Assembly (NCBI RefSeq): GCF_003570725.1
Contig: NZ_QWVS01000011.1
Coordinates: 1-64,000 of the forward strand
Direction of reading: 5' to 3'
DNA length: 64,000 nt
Source: Peribacillus asahii
GTDB lineage: Bacteria; Bacillota; Bacilli; Bacillales; DSM-1321
The notes under the pieces are model-generated. The model saw nothing but the letters and a program-made list of their open reading frames with translations, was not told the DNA's origin and did no database searches. How positions within the stretch are numbered: the stretch's first letter is position 1; every line of letters begins with the position of its first letter. Positions 34,625 to 42,970 of the stretch are shown piece by piece. Both the position numbers and the translations under genes were made by a program.

Positions 34625-35395
34625 CTAGCTTTTTTCCAACGTTGTTTCAGTCGATTGGTTTGCAGGCTGTTTTTTATAGATTCGATTGAACAACATAGAT
34701 TGCCCAATTAAGAAAAGTCCGCCGACTGACCAGTATAGAGGGAGAGCGGCTGGAGCAGAGAATGAAATAAATAGAATCATAATGGGAGAAAGCAATCCCA
34801 TGAATTTCATTTGTTGCTGCTGTTCTGTAGGCATTTGATGTAAAGAAAATTTGAATTGCAAGTAATAAATAACACCCGCAATAAGCGCCATAATAATATT
34901 AGCTTGACCAAGGTTAAACCAAAGAAAGCTATGTGTCGCGATTTCGTGAGAGCTTTTAATCGCGTAATAAACGCCCATTAGAATCGGCATTTGAATAAGC
35001 ATCGGCAAGCATCCCATATTTAAAGGGTTTACGCCGTGCTTTTGATAGAGCTGCATCATTTCTCGTTGTAGTTCTGCTTTTTTTGTCGCATCTGTTGTTG
35101 ATTTTATCTTCTCTTGAAGCGTCGTCATTTCAGGTTTTAGGGCGTCCATCTTACCTTTCATCGCCTGTTGAGTTTTATACTGTTTCGCGGTAAGCGGCAT
35201 AATTAAGAGACGGATTATTACTGTCATGAGTATAATGCTCCACCCGTAGTTACCATGAAATAAAGTCGCATTAAAATCTAAAAGAGATATGATTGGATTC
35301 ACCAAGAATGTATGAAACATTCCGTCGTTATTGTCAGTGAGTGAGCATCCTGAAAGCAGTGATGTAAAGATTACAGCTATCATAATTTTTTTCAA
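34625..35395 (-). CDS. yidC2: Membrane protein insertase YidC2 (YqjG/MisCB-like lipoprotein)
   Basis: A 256-residue YidC/Oxa1 insertase. It begins with a lipoprotein signal, MKKIMIAVIFTSLLSGC, then 'YGWSIILMTVIIRLLIMPLT', which carries the conserved functional arginine (R62) of the hydrophilic groove, a cytoplasmic helical hairpin, and 'MQLYQKHGVNPLNMGCLPMLIQMP'. It inserts membrane proteins from the ribosome. The start is TTG 35395, seven bases from GAGGAGG (35409-35403). That ribosome site is buried in a hairpin with the end of the upstream MifM-like ORF, predicting translation only when the leader ribosome stalls. Confidence 0.93.
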   Translation of the reverse strand: MKKIMIAVIFTSLLSGCSLTDNNDGMFHTFLVNPIISLLDFNATLFHGNYGWSIILMTVIIRLLIMPLTAKQYKTQQAMKGKMDALKPEMTTLQEKIKSTTDATKKAELQREMMQLYQKHGVNPLNMGCLPMLIQMPILMGVYYAIKSSHEIATHSFLWFNLGQANIIMALIAGVIYYLQFKFSLHQMPTEQQQQMKFMGLLSPIMILFISFSAPAALPLYWSVGGLFLIGQSMLFNRIYKKQPANQSTETTLEKS

Positions 35396-35402
35396 TTGTT
35401 TT

Positions 35403-35442
35403 CCTCCTCAAATTGTTTTTGTATTAAACAATGTGAAGAAGG
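35403..35442 (-). promoter_or_regulatory. Hairpin masking the yidC2 Shine-Dalgarno
   Basis: On the minus strand, CTTCTTCACATTGTTT in the last codons and stop region of the leader ORF (within 35442-35426) pairs with AAACAATTTGAGGAGG (35418-35403) around a 7-base loop. Fifteen of sixteen positions pair (some G-T) with one C-T mismatch. The GAGGAGG ribosome site of yidC2 lies fully in the stem. Confidence 0.85.
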
Positions 35443-35711
35443 TTTGTTTTATCTGAATCATCCGGTGCGCTTCTTTGTCGAACTTTTGTAAAAAAGCCTT
35501 GAAACATACGGTAGTCAAAATATCTATCAAAATTAATCGGGGTTTGAGCGTGTTTGGCTTGAATTAAAGCTTGATGTTTATGATTTAATTTTGTGCTCTG
35601 TGTGTTTAAAAAATAAACAGCAGCAAGAGGAAAGACTAATGTCATAATATAGCCGGCCCATAAAGCCTGTTGAATCGTTTGATAATCAAATCCTATTAAT
35701 AATTCCAGCAT
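35424..35711 (-). CDS. mifM: MifM-like regulatory leader peptide controlling yidC2
   Basis: A 95-residue ORF, the same length as B. subtilis MifM, in the same position just before yidC2. It has one N-terminal membrane segment (about residues 13-36), a basic soluble middle and a C-terminus 'QGFFTKVRQRSAPDDSDK' then TNLLHIV. MifM monitors YidC activity: if its membrane segment is not inserted, its C-terminal acidic region stalls the ribosome and opens the yidC2 hairpin. Here the acidic DDSDK replaces the DEED-type stretch. Sequence identity to MifM appears low, so the function is inferred from architecture. GAGGG precedes ATG 35711. Confidence 0.8.
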   Translation of the reverse strand: MLELLIGFDYQTIQQALWAGYIMTLVFPLAAVYFLNTQSTKLNHKHQALIQAKHAQTPINFDRYFDYRMFQGFFTKVRQRSAPDDSDKTNLLHIV

Positions 35712-35737
35712 AGGAATCCCTCATTTTTTGATTACAT

Positions 35738-35777
35738 GTTATAGAGGTACTATAACGAATTGTCTTCAAGTCGTCAA
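35738..35777 (-). promoter_or_regulatory. Promoter of mifM-yidC2 with an overlapping inverted repeat
   Basis: On the minus strand TTGACG (35777-35772) and TATAGT (35754-35749) are 17 bases apart. GTTATAG and CTATAAC (35738-35744 and 35750-35756, 5-base spacer) form an inverted repeat across the -10 and start region, possibly a repressor site. No other strong operator is visible. Confidence 0.6.
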
Positions 35778-35875
35778 ACATATGTAAAAATATAACTTAT
35801 GTCAGCAGACTTAACTGTAAGTCAAAGCCCTTGATTCAACATGTACTTCTTGCCGATAAATTAATTAAGGCAGGC

Positions 35876-35903
35876 ACTATATTTTGGGAAATACATATGG
35901 ATA
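35876..35903 (+). promoter_or_regulatory. Possible sigma-K promoter for the proline-rich protein
   Basis: AC (35876-35877) and CATATGGATA (35894-35903) are 16 bases apart. This is close to the sigma-K pattern (AC, CATANNNTA) but imperfect, so late mother-cell expression is only suggested. Confidence 0.3.
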
Positions 35904-35931
35904 AAAGGAAGCTGAATGATGAGGTGAAGAA

Positions 35932-36396
35932 ATGTATCCATATAATCCATATCATGAACAACAGCCTTATATGTATCCACTAATATCGTATGACTATAAT
36001 CCATATACTCAACCAATAGCAGAAGATTCATTCCGTCCGCCCAACCCGCCACCACGCCCACCCCAAGGAGGATATGGTCCACCACCGGGCCCTCCACCAT
36101 ATGGAGGCGGCCAATATGGTGGTCCTGCACAAGGCGGCGGACCGCCAACAACCCCTCCGCCTGCATTTGTGCCGCAGCTTTCACAAGTATCAACGCAGGC
36201 TATAGATGCTCCTTCTATGCGTGGTTGTTTATACCGATATACGTATGTCTGGCTGAGGAATAGACGCTCATTCTGGTTTTATCCAACATATGTTGGCAGA
36301 AATTCTGTTGCAGGATACCGTTGGAGAGAAAGTAGTCAGCGCTGGTCGTATTTCGGCATTGATGCCGATGAAATTCGTTCTTTTCAATGTTACTAA
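35932..36396 (+). CDS. Proline/glycine/tyrosine-rich protein, possible spore coat component
   Basis: A 154-residue protein. Residues 1-85 are low-complexity and rich in P, Y, G and Q ('NPPPRPPQGGYGPPPGPPPY' style). A compact C-terminal part follows, 'GCLYRYTYVWLRNRRSFWFYPTYVG' and 'GYRWRESSQRWSYFGIDADEI', with many aromatics. The architecture resembles spore coat and outer-layer proteins of Bacillus. No signal peptide. The function is unproven; a weak sigma-K-like promoter supports a sporulation role. Confidence 0.6.
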   Translation: MYPYNPYHEQQPYMYPLISYDYNPYTQPIAEDSFRPPNPPPRPPQGGYGPPPGPPPYGGGQYGGPAQGGGPPTTPPPAFVPQLSQVSTQAIDAPSMRGCLYRYTYVWLRNRRSFWFYPTYVGRNSVAGYRWRESSQRWSYFGIDADEIRSFQCY

Positions 36397-36400
36397 ATTT

Positions 36401-36441
36401 AAAAAGCGATCTCCCCTAGATAAGGGGCAGATTGCTTTTTT
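36401..36441 (+). terminator. Terminator after the proline-rich gene
   Basis: AAAAAGCGATCTCCCCT (36401-36417) pairs with AGGGGCAGATTGCTTTTT (36423-36440). Confidence 0.85.
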
Positions 36442-36562
36442 GATGTTTAAGGAGAGTTTTTTAACAGCTGTTTCCATAAAAGGAGGTTGATTTACTGGAA
36501 AAGGCTGTTTATAATCAATGTGTACTATGTTAAGTAGTACACTTGGTACAGTGAGGAGAGGG

Positions 36563-36952
36563 ATGATGTTCGAGTTAGATGTTCGCAGCAGAAAGCCAAT
36601 TTACGAACAGTTGATGGATAAGTTAAAAGAGCTAATCATCACAGAAGTGCTGAAGGAAAATGAACGGTTGCCTTCAGTTAGAACGTTAGCTCAACAATTA
36701 ACAATCAATCCCAATACGATTCAAAAAGCATTTAGACAGTTGGAGATGGAAGGGTTCATTTATACGCTTCCTGGGAAGGGAAGCTTTGTTTCATCAGCGA
36801 ATAGGGTGAGAGATACAGCAAAGGAACAGAAGCTTAAGGCAGAGCTTGCTAAGATTGTGAGTGAGGCTCTTTATTTAGGTATCGATATCGAAGAAATTTA
36901 TCAAATTATTGAGCAAACACGGGCTGGAATAAGGGGGGATCATCATGATTGA
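36563..36952 (+). CDS. GntR-family regulator, YtrA subfamily
   Basis: A 129-residue regulator with the winged helix 'SRKPIYEQLMDKLKELIITEVLKENERLPSVRTLAQQLTINPNTIQ' pattern and a short helical C-terminus, as in the YtrA group that controls ABC exporters. It probably represses its own operon. The ATG 36563 or 36566 follows GAGGAG. It overlaps the next gene by eight bases. Confidence 0.87.
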   Translation: MMFELDVRSRKPIYEQLMDKLKELIITEVLKENERLPSVRTLAQQLTINPNTIQKAFRQLEMEGFIYTLPGKGSFVSSANRVRDTAKEQKLKAELAKIVSEALYLGIDIEEIYQIIEQTRAGIRGDHHD

Positions 36953-37844
36953 ATGTAAACAAGTGACAAAGTTGTATGAAAAGAAGGAAGCGGTTCATGA
37001 TTTAAATATAGCAATTGCAACAGGGTCAATTTTTGGATTGCTTGGCTCAAACGGGGCTGGAAAAACAACGTTCTTAAAAATGCTAGCGGGTATTCTGGAG
37101 CAGGATGCAGGAGATATTCAGATTGATCAGCAGCCTGTGTTTGAAAACACACAGTTAAAGAATCGTTGTGTGTTTATCCCTGATACACCTTATTTTCTTT
37201 CTAATTATACGATTTTACAGATGGCTCACTTTTATAGCCGGATGTACAGTGACTGGAACGAAGCGCGTTTTACTCAATTGCAAGAAGTATTTCAACTTCC
37301 TATACATAGTAAAATCCATCGTCTGTCAAAAGGGATGCAACGGCAAGTCGCTTTTTGGTTAGCGTTATCAACAATGCCCGATGTGTTAATTTTAGATGAA
37401 CCATTTGATGGGTTAGATCCAGTTATGCGTCAAAATGTCAGACAGCTTTTGATTCAAGATGTAGCGGAGCGTGAAATGACGATTGTCATCTCTTCGCATA
37501 ATTTACGTGAAATTGAAGATTTAGCAGACCATGTGGCAATTTTACATCAAGGGAGAATTATTCTTGAGAAGGAATTGGATGATTTGAAAGCTGATGTACA
37601 TAAAGTTCAATTTGCTTTTAAAGATAAAATTCCAACCGGGTTGTATCGCGGTTTGCATATTTTACATAAAGAAAAACGAGGCAGCGTCGTGATTTGCATT
37701 ATAAAAGGAAATGAAGAAGGAATTACGGATCATTTTCATTTGTATCAGCCGGATATTTTCGATATGTTGCCGCTGACGTTAGAAGAAATTTTTATCTATG
37801 AAATGGGGGATGTTGGGTATGCCATCCAAAATGTCCTCGATTAA
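36945..37844 (+). CDS. ABC transporter ATP-binding protein (YtrB-like)
   Basis: A 299-residue ATPase. Walker A is GSNGAGKTT, the signature RLSKGMQRQVAF, Walker B LILDEPFDGLDP and switch His VISSHN. The C-terminal domain (about residues 215-299) is typical of exporter-type ATPases paired with ABC-2 permeases. It overlaps the regulator and the following permease gene, so the three proteins are made together. Confidence 0.88.
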   Translation: MIECKQVTKLYEKKEAVHDLNIAIATGSIFGLLGSNGAGKTTFLKMLAGILEQDAGDIQIDQQPVFENTQLKNRCVFIPDTPYFLSNYTILQMAHFYSRMYSDWNEARFTQLQEVFQLPIHSKIHRLSKGMQRQVAFWLALSTMPDVLILDEPFDGLDPVMRQNVRQLLIQDVAEREMTIVISSHNLREIEDLADHVAILHQGRIILEKELDDLKADVHKVQFAFKDKIPTGLYRGLHILHKEKRGSVVICIIKGNEEGITDHFHLYQPDIFDMLPLTLEEIFIYEMGDVGYAIQNVLD

Positions 37845-39762
37845 TCAAGAACTGTGGAAGTATATGTTTAGAGGCTCCGGCTGGATTTCCATTCTATCTA
37901 TACTAGGGTTACTGTTTGCTTTGCCGCTGGAGCTCTGTATCTCAATCGTAGGAGAACGAACAGATTATTATGGACAAGTAAAAAATTTATTTGCTATTCA
38001 TAGTACGATTCAATATGCGTTAATGGTCGTTGCTCCTGTGTTAGTTGCTGTCTTTTTGTTTCGCTTTTTACAAGTGAAACAAATGTCTGACTTTATTCAT
38101 AGCTTGCCTATATCAAGAAAGCAAATTTATGGTCATCATCTTGCTGCTGGTCTTGTTTTTCTACTCGTCCCGATTATAGTAACCGCATTTATTTTATTTG
38201 TTTTTTATTGGACGATAGATGTAAGCGGGCTATTTACGTTAAAGGATATCGGAGTATGGGCAACTGTCACTTTTTCGATTGAAGTGCTCATTTTTTCAGT
38301 GGCTGTTTTTATCGGGATGATTACGGGATTATCGGCTTTGCAGGCTGTGTTAACGTATATTACGTTACTTCTTCCTGTTGGTTTAGTTATTCTCCTAGGT
38401 GCTAATATTCAGTTTTTATTATTGGGATTTTCGGAAAGCTATTATACGAATTCAGTTGTTGAGCGATTATCACCGCTCGTTAAAGCAACTCATTTAGGCG
38501 GGGAGAAGCTGCATTCAATTGATATTTATATATATATCCTTGTAGCAAGTAGTTTGTTTTTTGTTTCACTGCTTTTATATCAAAAAAGAAAACTTGAGTA
38601 TGTGTCACATGCCTTTGTGTTTCCGATTATGAAACCGGTATTTAAATATGGGCTAACAACATGTGCAATGTTACTAAGCAGTGTGTACTTTCATGGTACG
38701 ACGGAACGTATAGGATGGCTCTTAGGTGGTTTAATAATCGGGGCATTGGCTGGCTATGTAATAGCAGAAATGGTACTGCAGAAAACGTGGCGAATTCAAC
38801 TCGCATTTACAGGATTCGGATACTTTACGATAGCAGTATGTATAGGTGTCGGCTTAATCAAGCTTGACCCGCTAGGCTTTGAAACGAATATTCCTAATTT
38901 AGCACAGGTTGAAAAAGTCTATATTCGAAAGGAACTCGGGAGTTACAGTGATGAGATAAATAGTGCATACGTTGCCTTAAAAGAAGAGCGTAATCTGAAG
39001 GTGCTCCAAAATTTACATGAGCAAATTCTCGAGCATGGCAAGAGCGAAATGTTAGCATCGGATCGTCGTTACCAATCTATTTCTTTAAAGTACGAGTTAA
39101 CGAATGGAAAAAAAGTAGTGCGTGAATATTATTTGCAAAATTATAAAGCTTTCTCTTCTTATTTAAAAAACATCTATGAATCTGAGGAATATAAGAAAAA
39201 AGCTTATTCTTTATTAACGACATCTCCAAAGGATGTGTATCGAATTTCTATTTCTGCTAATAGTTATTTAGATAAATCAATTGAGCTGCGTGGTTCAAAG
39301 GAAATTACAGAAGCGATTCAAGCGATACAAACGGATCTTTCCAATCAGAGTTATGAAGAAATGCTAAATCCAACTGGCGAGTATGCAGATATTTCGATTG
39401 TGTTAGAAAAAAATCGTTTTATTCATCTATCATGGAAAGCTTCTATGCAACATTTTACGGAATGGATGAAGAAAACAGGGAAAGACAATGACGTACGGAT
39501 TCTTCCGGAGGAAATCGATTATATGCTCGTGCAGCCATATGATTCGCAGGTAGATTACTATAATGAGAGGTTTGTACCAGATAAGAATGCATTAAAAATA
39601 ACAAATGGCAATCAAAAGGAAGCGGTATTAAATACGCTAGTGTCCAATACAGGTGAAAGCTATATTGTTGCCGTTTATTATAAAGAAAGTAATGAAATAG
39701 ATATTAAGGGACTATCGAATGAATACGCACCTGCTTTTATTAAAGAGCATTTTAACCAATGA
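37819..39762 (+). CDS. ABC-2-type membrane permease with large extracytoplasmic domain
   Basis: A 647-residue membrane protein. Residues 1-350 contain about eight or nine helices of ABC-2/YtrC-like character. A following 300-residue region ('LGSYSDEINSAYVALKEERN' onward) is hydrophilic, and is reached by a last helix near residue 330-345, so it is probably outside the cell. This is an unusual appendage for a small exporter and could sense wall stress. ATG 37819 fits GGGGGA at 37805. It ends 13 bases before the ECF sigma gene. Confidence 0.75.
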   Translation: MPSKMSSINQELWKYMFRGSGWISILSILGLLFALPLELCISIVGERTDYYGQVKNLFAIHSTIQYALMVVAPVLVAVFLFRFLQVKQMSDFIHSLPISRKQIYGHHLAAGLVFLLVPIIVTAFILFVFYWTIDVSGLFTLKDIGVWATVTFSIEVLIFSVAVFIGMITGLSALQAVLTYITLLLPVGLVILLGANIQFLLLGFSESYYTNSVVERLSPLVKATHLGGEKLHSIDIYIYILVASSLFFVSLLLYQKRKLEYVSHAFVFPIMKPVFKYGLTTCAMLLSSVYFHGTTERIGWLLGGLIIGALAGYVIAEMVLQKTWRIQLAFTGFGYFTIAVCIGVGLIKLDPLGFETNIPNLAQVEKVYIRKELGSYSDEINSAYVALKEERNLKVLQNLHEQILEHGKSEMLASDRRYQSISLKYELTNGKKVVREYYLQNYKAFSSYLKNIYESEEYKKKAYSLLTTSPKDVYRISISANSYLDKSIELRGSKEITEAIQAIQTDLSNQSYEEMLNPTGEYADISIVLEKNRFIHLSWKASMQHFTEWMKKTGKDNDVRILPEEIDYMLVQPYDSQVDYYNERFVPDKNALKITNGNQKEAVLNTLVSNTGESYIVAVYYKESNEIDIKGLSNEYAPAFIKEHFNQ

Positions 39763-39775
39763 GGGGAGAGAGAGA

Positions 39776-40288
39776 ATGAGCGAGGGGAAAGTATCGGAGG
39801 AATGTAGTTTTACTTCCACCTATAAAAAGTTTTATAAGCGGCTCTATTACCTTACTTTAGCGATTATTAAATGCCCTCATTTAGCTCATGATATTACGCA
39901 GGAGACGTTTATTAAGGCTTATTATAAAAAAGATACGATTGTCGATATGGATAAGGTGGGTGCTTGGTTATCGACGGTGGCGACAAGAACAGCGATTGAT
40001 TTTTGCCGGAAACAAAAGCGGATTTGTCAGGTTTTTCAGCAAGAATTAATGGAGGGGATGGGCTGCCATATAATTGTTGAATGTGAAATAGAATTAAGTT
40101 GTTTAAAGGAAGATTTATGCAGGCAAGTAATGAAATTGGCCGATAAGCAACGTGAAGTATTATTATTGAAGGTGAATGGCGGGTTGAAGGAAACAGAGAT
40201 CGCGGACGTTTTGCATATGAAGCCGACGACGGTAAAAGTAAACTTATATCGAGCTCGAAAGCAGTTGAGACGAGCATTAACGGCATAA
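39776..40288 (+). CDS. ECF sigma factor
   Basis: A 170-residue ECF-type sigma factor. Region 2 is 'HLAHDITQETFIKAYY' with 'GAWLSTVATRTAIDFCRKQKR', and region 4 is 'LADKQREVLLLKVNGGLKETEIADVLHMKPTTVKVNLYRARKQLRR', a clear helix-turn-helix. GAGGGGAG supports ATG 39776. It is directly downstream of the ABC permease. No separate anti-sigma gene is adjacent, so the permease's own domains could regulate it. Confidence 0.88.
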   Translation: MSEGKVSEECSFTSTYKKFYKRLYYLTLAIIKCPHLAHDITQETFIKAYYKKDTIVDMDKVGAWLSTVATRTAIDFCRKQKRICQVFQQELMEGMGCHIIVECEIELSCLKEDLCRQVMKLADKQREVLLLKVNGGLKETEIADVLHMKPTTVKVNLYRARKQLRRALTA

Positions 40289-40294
40289 AGTAAG

Positions 40295-40333
40295 AAGAGG
40301 GATACGGCTCATATAGAGCTGTATCCCTCTTTA
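40295..40333 (+). terminator. Terminator after the ECF sigma gene
   Basis: AAGAGGGATACGGCTC (40295-40310) pairs with GAGCTGTATCCCTCTT (40316-40331) around ATATA. Confidence 0.85.
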
Positions 40334-40364
40334 AGTGTTTGTTTCATATAATGTTTAATTTAAA

Positions 40365-40568
40365 TTATAATTTCACAACGTTTTTAGCTTGAGGTCCGCG
40401 GTTGCCTTCTTCGATTTCGAATTCAACTTCTTGGCCTTCATCTAATGTTTTGAAGCCTTCACCTTGAATAGCAGAGAAGTGTACGAATACATCGTTTTCG
40501 CCTGGCACTTCGATGAATCCAAATCCTTTTTCGCTGTTAAACCATTTTACTTTACCTGATACTGTCAT
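40365..40568 (-). CDS. Cold-shock protein, CspA/CspB family
   Basis: A 67-residue single-domain RNA chaperone: '[17 protein letters not shown]' carries RNP1 and '[10 protein letters not shown]' carries RNP2. It binds single-stranded RNA and melts structure during cold shock. AGGAGG lies nine bases before ATG 40568. The transcript has a long structured leader. Confidence 0.95.
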   Translation of the reverse strand: MTVSGKVKWFNSEKGFGFIEVPGENDVFVHFSAIQGEGFKTLDEGQEVEFEIEEGNRGPQAKNVVKL

Positions 40569-40640
40569 ACGATAAATCCTCCTAAACATTAACAAAAGAT
40601 TAATGGTGACACTTTTTTTCTTAATTATAGAAAAATAGGC

Positions 40641-40762
40641 ATTCACACATTAGCAAAAACCTTCAATCTTCTTTCAGAAGATGTTTGATAATATGTGAAT
40701 TTTTTGATTAAATGGTAAAACCTATTATATTGAATTATAAACTAAAATATTCGAAATAACAA
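40641..40762 (-). promoter_or_regulatory. csp promoter and structured leader
   Basis: On the minus strand TTGTTA (40762-40757) and TATAAT (40739-40734) are 17 bases apart, giving a leader of about 160 bases. Within it, a long hairpin pairs ATTCACATATTATCAAAC (40700-40683) with the TTTGCTAATGTGTGAAT arm (40657-40641), with an inner ATCTTC/GAAGAT stem. Such leaders make cold-shock mRNAs temperature sensitive. The rest of 40569-41110 is AT-rich and I see no gene in it. Confidence 0.6.
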
Positions 40763-41110
40763 CAAATAAACGATTTAATATCTAAAAAATTCCATTTATT
40801 TTAAATTTAGTAAAGAGTAAGACTTTAATATATAAGTAGAAGAAATTTTTCTTTTATTGTATACAGGATTGAAAAATATGTGCTTGTCGACATTTGAAAC
40901 TCTTTTTTTGGCAAAATGCATTTTAGGTGTACATCTTTTTTTCGCTCATGTTAAAATGGAAAGGTTGAACAGGCTATTGTGCATAGTTAAGATAACAGTT
41001 GTACAATCAATTGTTTACCGTACGATTTTAAGGCTCTATTCTATAAAGATGAAATGTAACATCATACTATACATGAAATGTAAAACTTTGATGAACGAAA
41101 GGAAAAAATT

Positions 41111-42688
41111 ATGCCAACTTTACATGATCAGGTTCAATCAAGAAGAACCTTTGCTATTATTTCTCACCCGGATGCCGGGAAAACGACATTAACAGAAAAA
41201 TTACTATTATTCGGTGGTGCGATTCGTGACGCTGGTACTGTTAAAGCACGAAAAACAGGGAAGTATGCGACAAGTGACTGGATGGAGATTGAAAAGCAGC
41301 GCGGAATTTCCGTTACATCATCGGTTATGCAATTTGATTACAATGATTTTCGTGTGAACATCTTAGACACACCTGGTCACCAAGATTTCAGTGAAGATAC
41401 GTACCGTACATTGATGGCTGTAGATAGTGCTGTCATGGTTGTCGATTCAGCAAAAGGGATTGAGGACCAAACGATGAAGCTATTTAAAGTTTGCCGAATG
41501 CGCGGAATTCCGATTTTTACCTTCATTAATAAAATGGACCGTCAAGGAAAGGAACCTCTAGAATTACTCGCAGAGCTGGAGGAAGTACTAGGCATTGAAA
41601 CATATCCAATGAATTGGCCGATTGGGATGGGGAAAGATTTTGTAGGTATCTACGATCGATTTAACAATCGGATTGAGCAATTTAAAAGTGAAGATGAAAC
41701 TAATCGTTTCCTTCCTTTAAATGAAGAAGGCGAGTTAGAAATCGAACATGAATTACAGGAATCTCCTCTTTATGAACAAACATTAGAGGAAATTATGTTA
41801 TTAAGTGAAGCGGGAAATCAATTCTCAGAGGAGAAAATCGCTAATGGTACATTGAGTCCTGTGTTCTTCGGAAGTGCGTTAACGACATTTGGTGTACAAA
41901 CGTTTTTAGATGCGTATTTACAGTTCGCTCCAGCACCGCAAGCGAGAATGTCAACGAGTGGGGAAGTGGATCCAGAAAGCGAAGATTTCTCAGGTTTTAT
42001 CTTTAAAATTCAAGCGAATATGAATCCGAAGCATCGAGATCGAATTGCCTTTTTACGTATTTGCTCTGGGAAATTTGAGCGTGGTATGAGTGTAAACTTA
42101 AGTCGTACGGGTAAACCAATTAATCTGTCTTCTTCTACACAATTTTTAGCTGATGACCGAAATACGGTAAATGAAGCGGTTAGCGGAGATATTATCGGGC
42201 TGTATGATACAGGGAACTATCAAATTGGGGATACGATTACAACGAGCAAAGAGATGTATCAGTTTGAACGTTTACCTCAATTTACGCCAGAGCTATTTGT
42301 TCGGGTTACGGCTAAAAATGTCATGAAGCAAAAGCATTTTCATAAAGGCATTCATCAGCTTGTTCAAGAAGGGGCTATTCAGTTGTTTAAGACCGTACGA
42401 ATGGAAGAGTATCTATTAGGTGCAGTCGGACAGCTTCAATTTGAAGTATTTGAGCATCGAATGAGAAATGAATACAACGTCGAAGTGTTGATGGAGCGAA
42501 TTGGCAGTAAGGTGACTCGTTGGGTAGAGGCAGATAAAGTAGATGAAAATCTACATAGCTCACGAAGCATTCTTGTGAAGGATCGATATGACAAGTATGT
42601 ATTTCTATTCGAAAATGATTTCGCTCTACGTTGGTTCGAGGATAAGAATCCAGATATAGAATTGTATAATCCAATGGATATAAAGTGA
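41111..42688 (+). CDS. prfC: Peptide chain release factor 3
   Basis: A 525-residue translational GTPase, the normal RF3 length. G1 is [10 protein letters not shown]2/G3 '[13 protein letters not shown]' and '[18 protein letters not shown]', G4 NKMD. RF3 recycles RF1/RF2 from the ribosome and helps quality control. AAAGGA supports ATG 41111. It is monocistronic with its own terminator. Confidence 0.96.
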   Translation: MPTLHDQVQSRRTFAIISHPDAGKTTLTEKLLLFGGAIRDAGTVKARKTGKYATSDWMEIEKQRGISVTSSVMQFDYNDFRVNILDTPGHQDFSEDTYRTLMAVDSAVMVVDSAKGIEDQTMKLFKVCRMRGIPIFTFINKMDRQGKEPLELLAELEEVLGIETYPMNWPIGMGKDFVGIYDRFNNRIEQFKSEDETNRFLPLNEEGELEIEHELQESPLYEQTLEEIMLLSEAGNQFSEEKIANGTLSPVFFGSALTTFGVQTFLDAYLQFAPAPQARMSTSGEVDPESEDFSGFIFKIQANMNPKHRDRIAFLRICSGKFERGMSVNLSRTGKPINLSSSTQFLADDRNTVNEAVSGDIIGLYDTGNYQIGDTITTSKEMYQFERLPQFTPELFVRVTAKNVMKQKHFHKGIHQLVQEGAIQLFKTVRMEEYLLGAVGQLQFEVFEHRMRNEYNVEVLMERIGSKVTRWVEADKVDENLHSSRSILVKDRYDKYVFLFENDFALRWFEDKNPDIELYNPMDIK

Positions 42689-42751
42689 ACCTTCCATCAG
42701 TGGGGGTCTTACTGCCCGTTAAGAGTGGGATAAAATAAGTGTTTAATTTAA

Positions 42752-42788
42752 AGCTCATGTATAGCAGTTTGCATGAGCTATTTTTTGT
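42752..42788 (+). terminator. Terminator after prfC
   Basis: AGCTCATG (42752-42759) pairs with CATGAGCT (42772-42779), followed by ATTTTTTG. Confidence 0.75.
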
Positions 42789-42970
42789 TGGCGTTGATTA
42801 CAAATGCTATTGATTTTTTATTTATTTAGGTCTAAAATCATAGGACAGGACATACCATAGTTAATTATTTGATGGAAAATAGTTATAAAGTCGTTGTTTT
42901 TATGGTTTTTATACGATTCTGCATGTACAATTAATAATAGGTAGAGCAGTTATATACGGGGGCCTTTATA

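Noticed and set aside
39776-40288. Anti-sigma gene next to the ECF factor
   Set aside because: The downstream strand carries only a terminator and the convergent csp gene.
40857-41192. 111-codon frame before prfC
   Set aside because: It overlaps the prfC start in another frame, has low-quality composition and no ribosome site.
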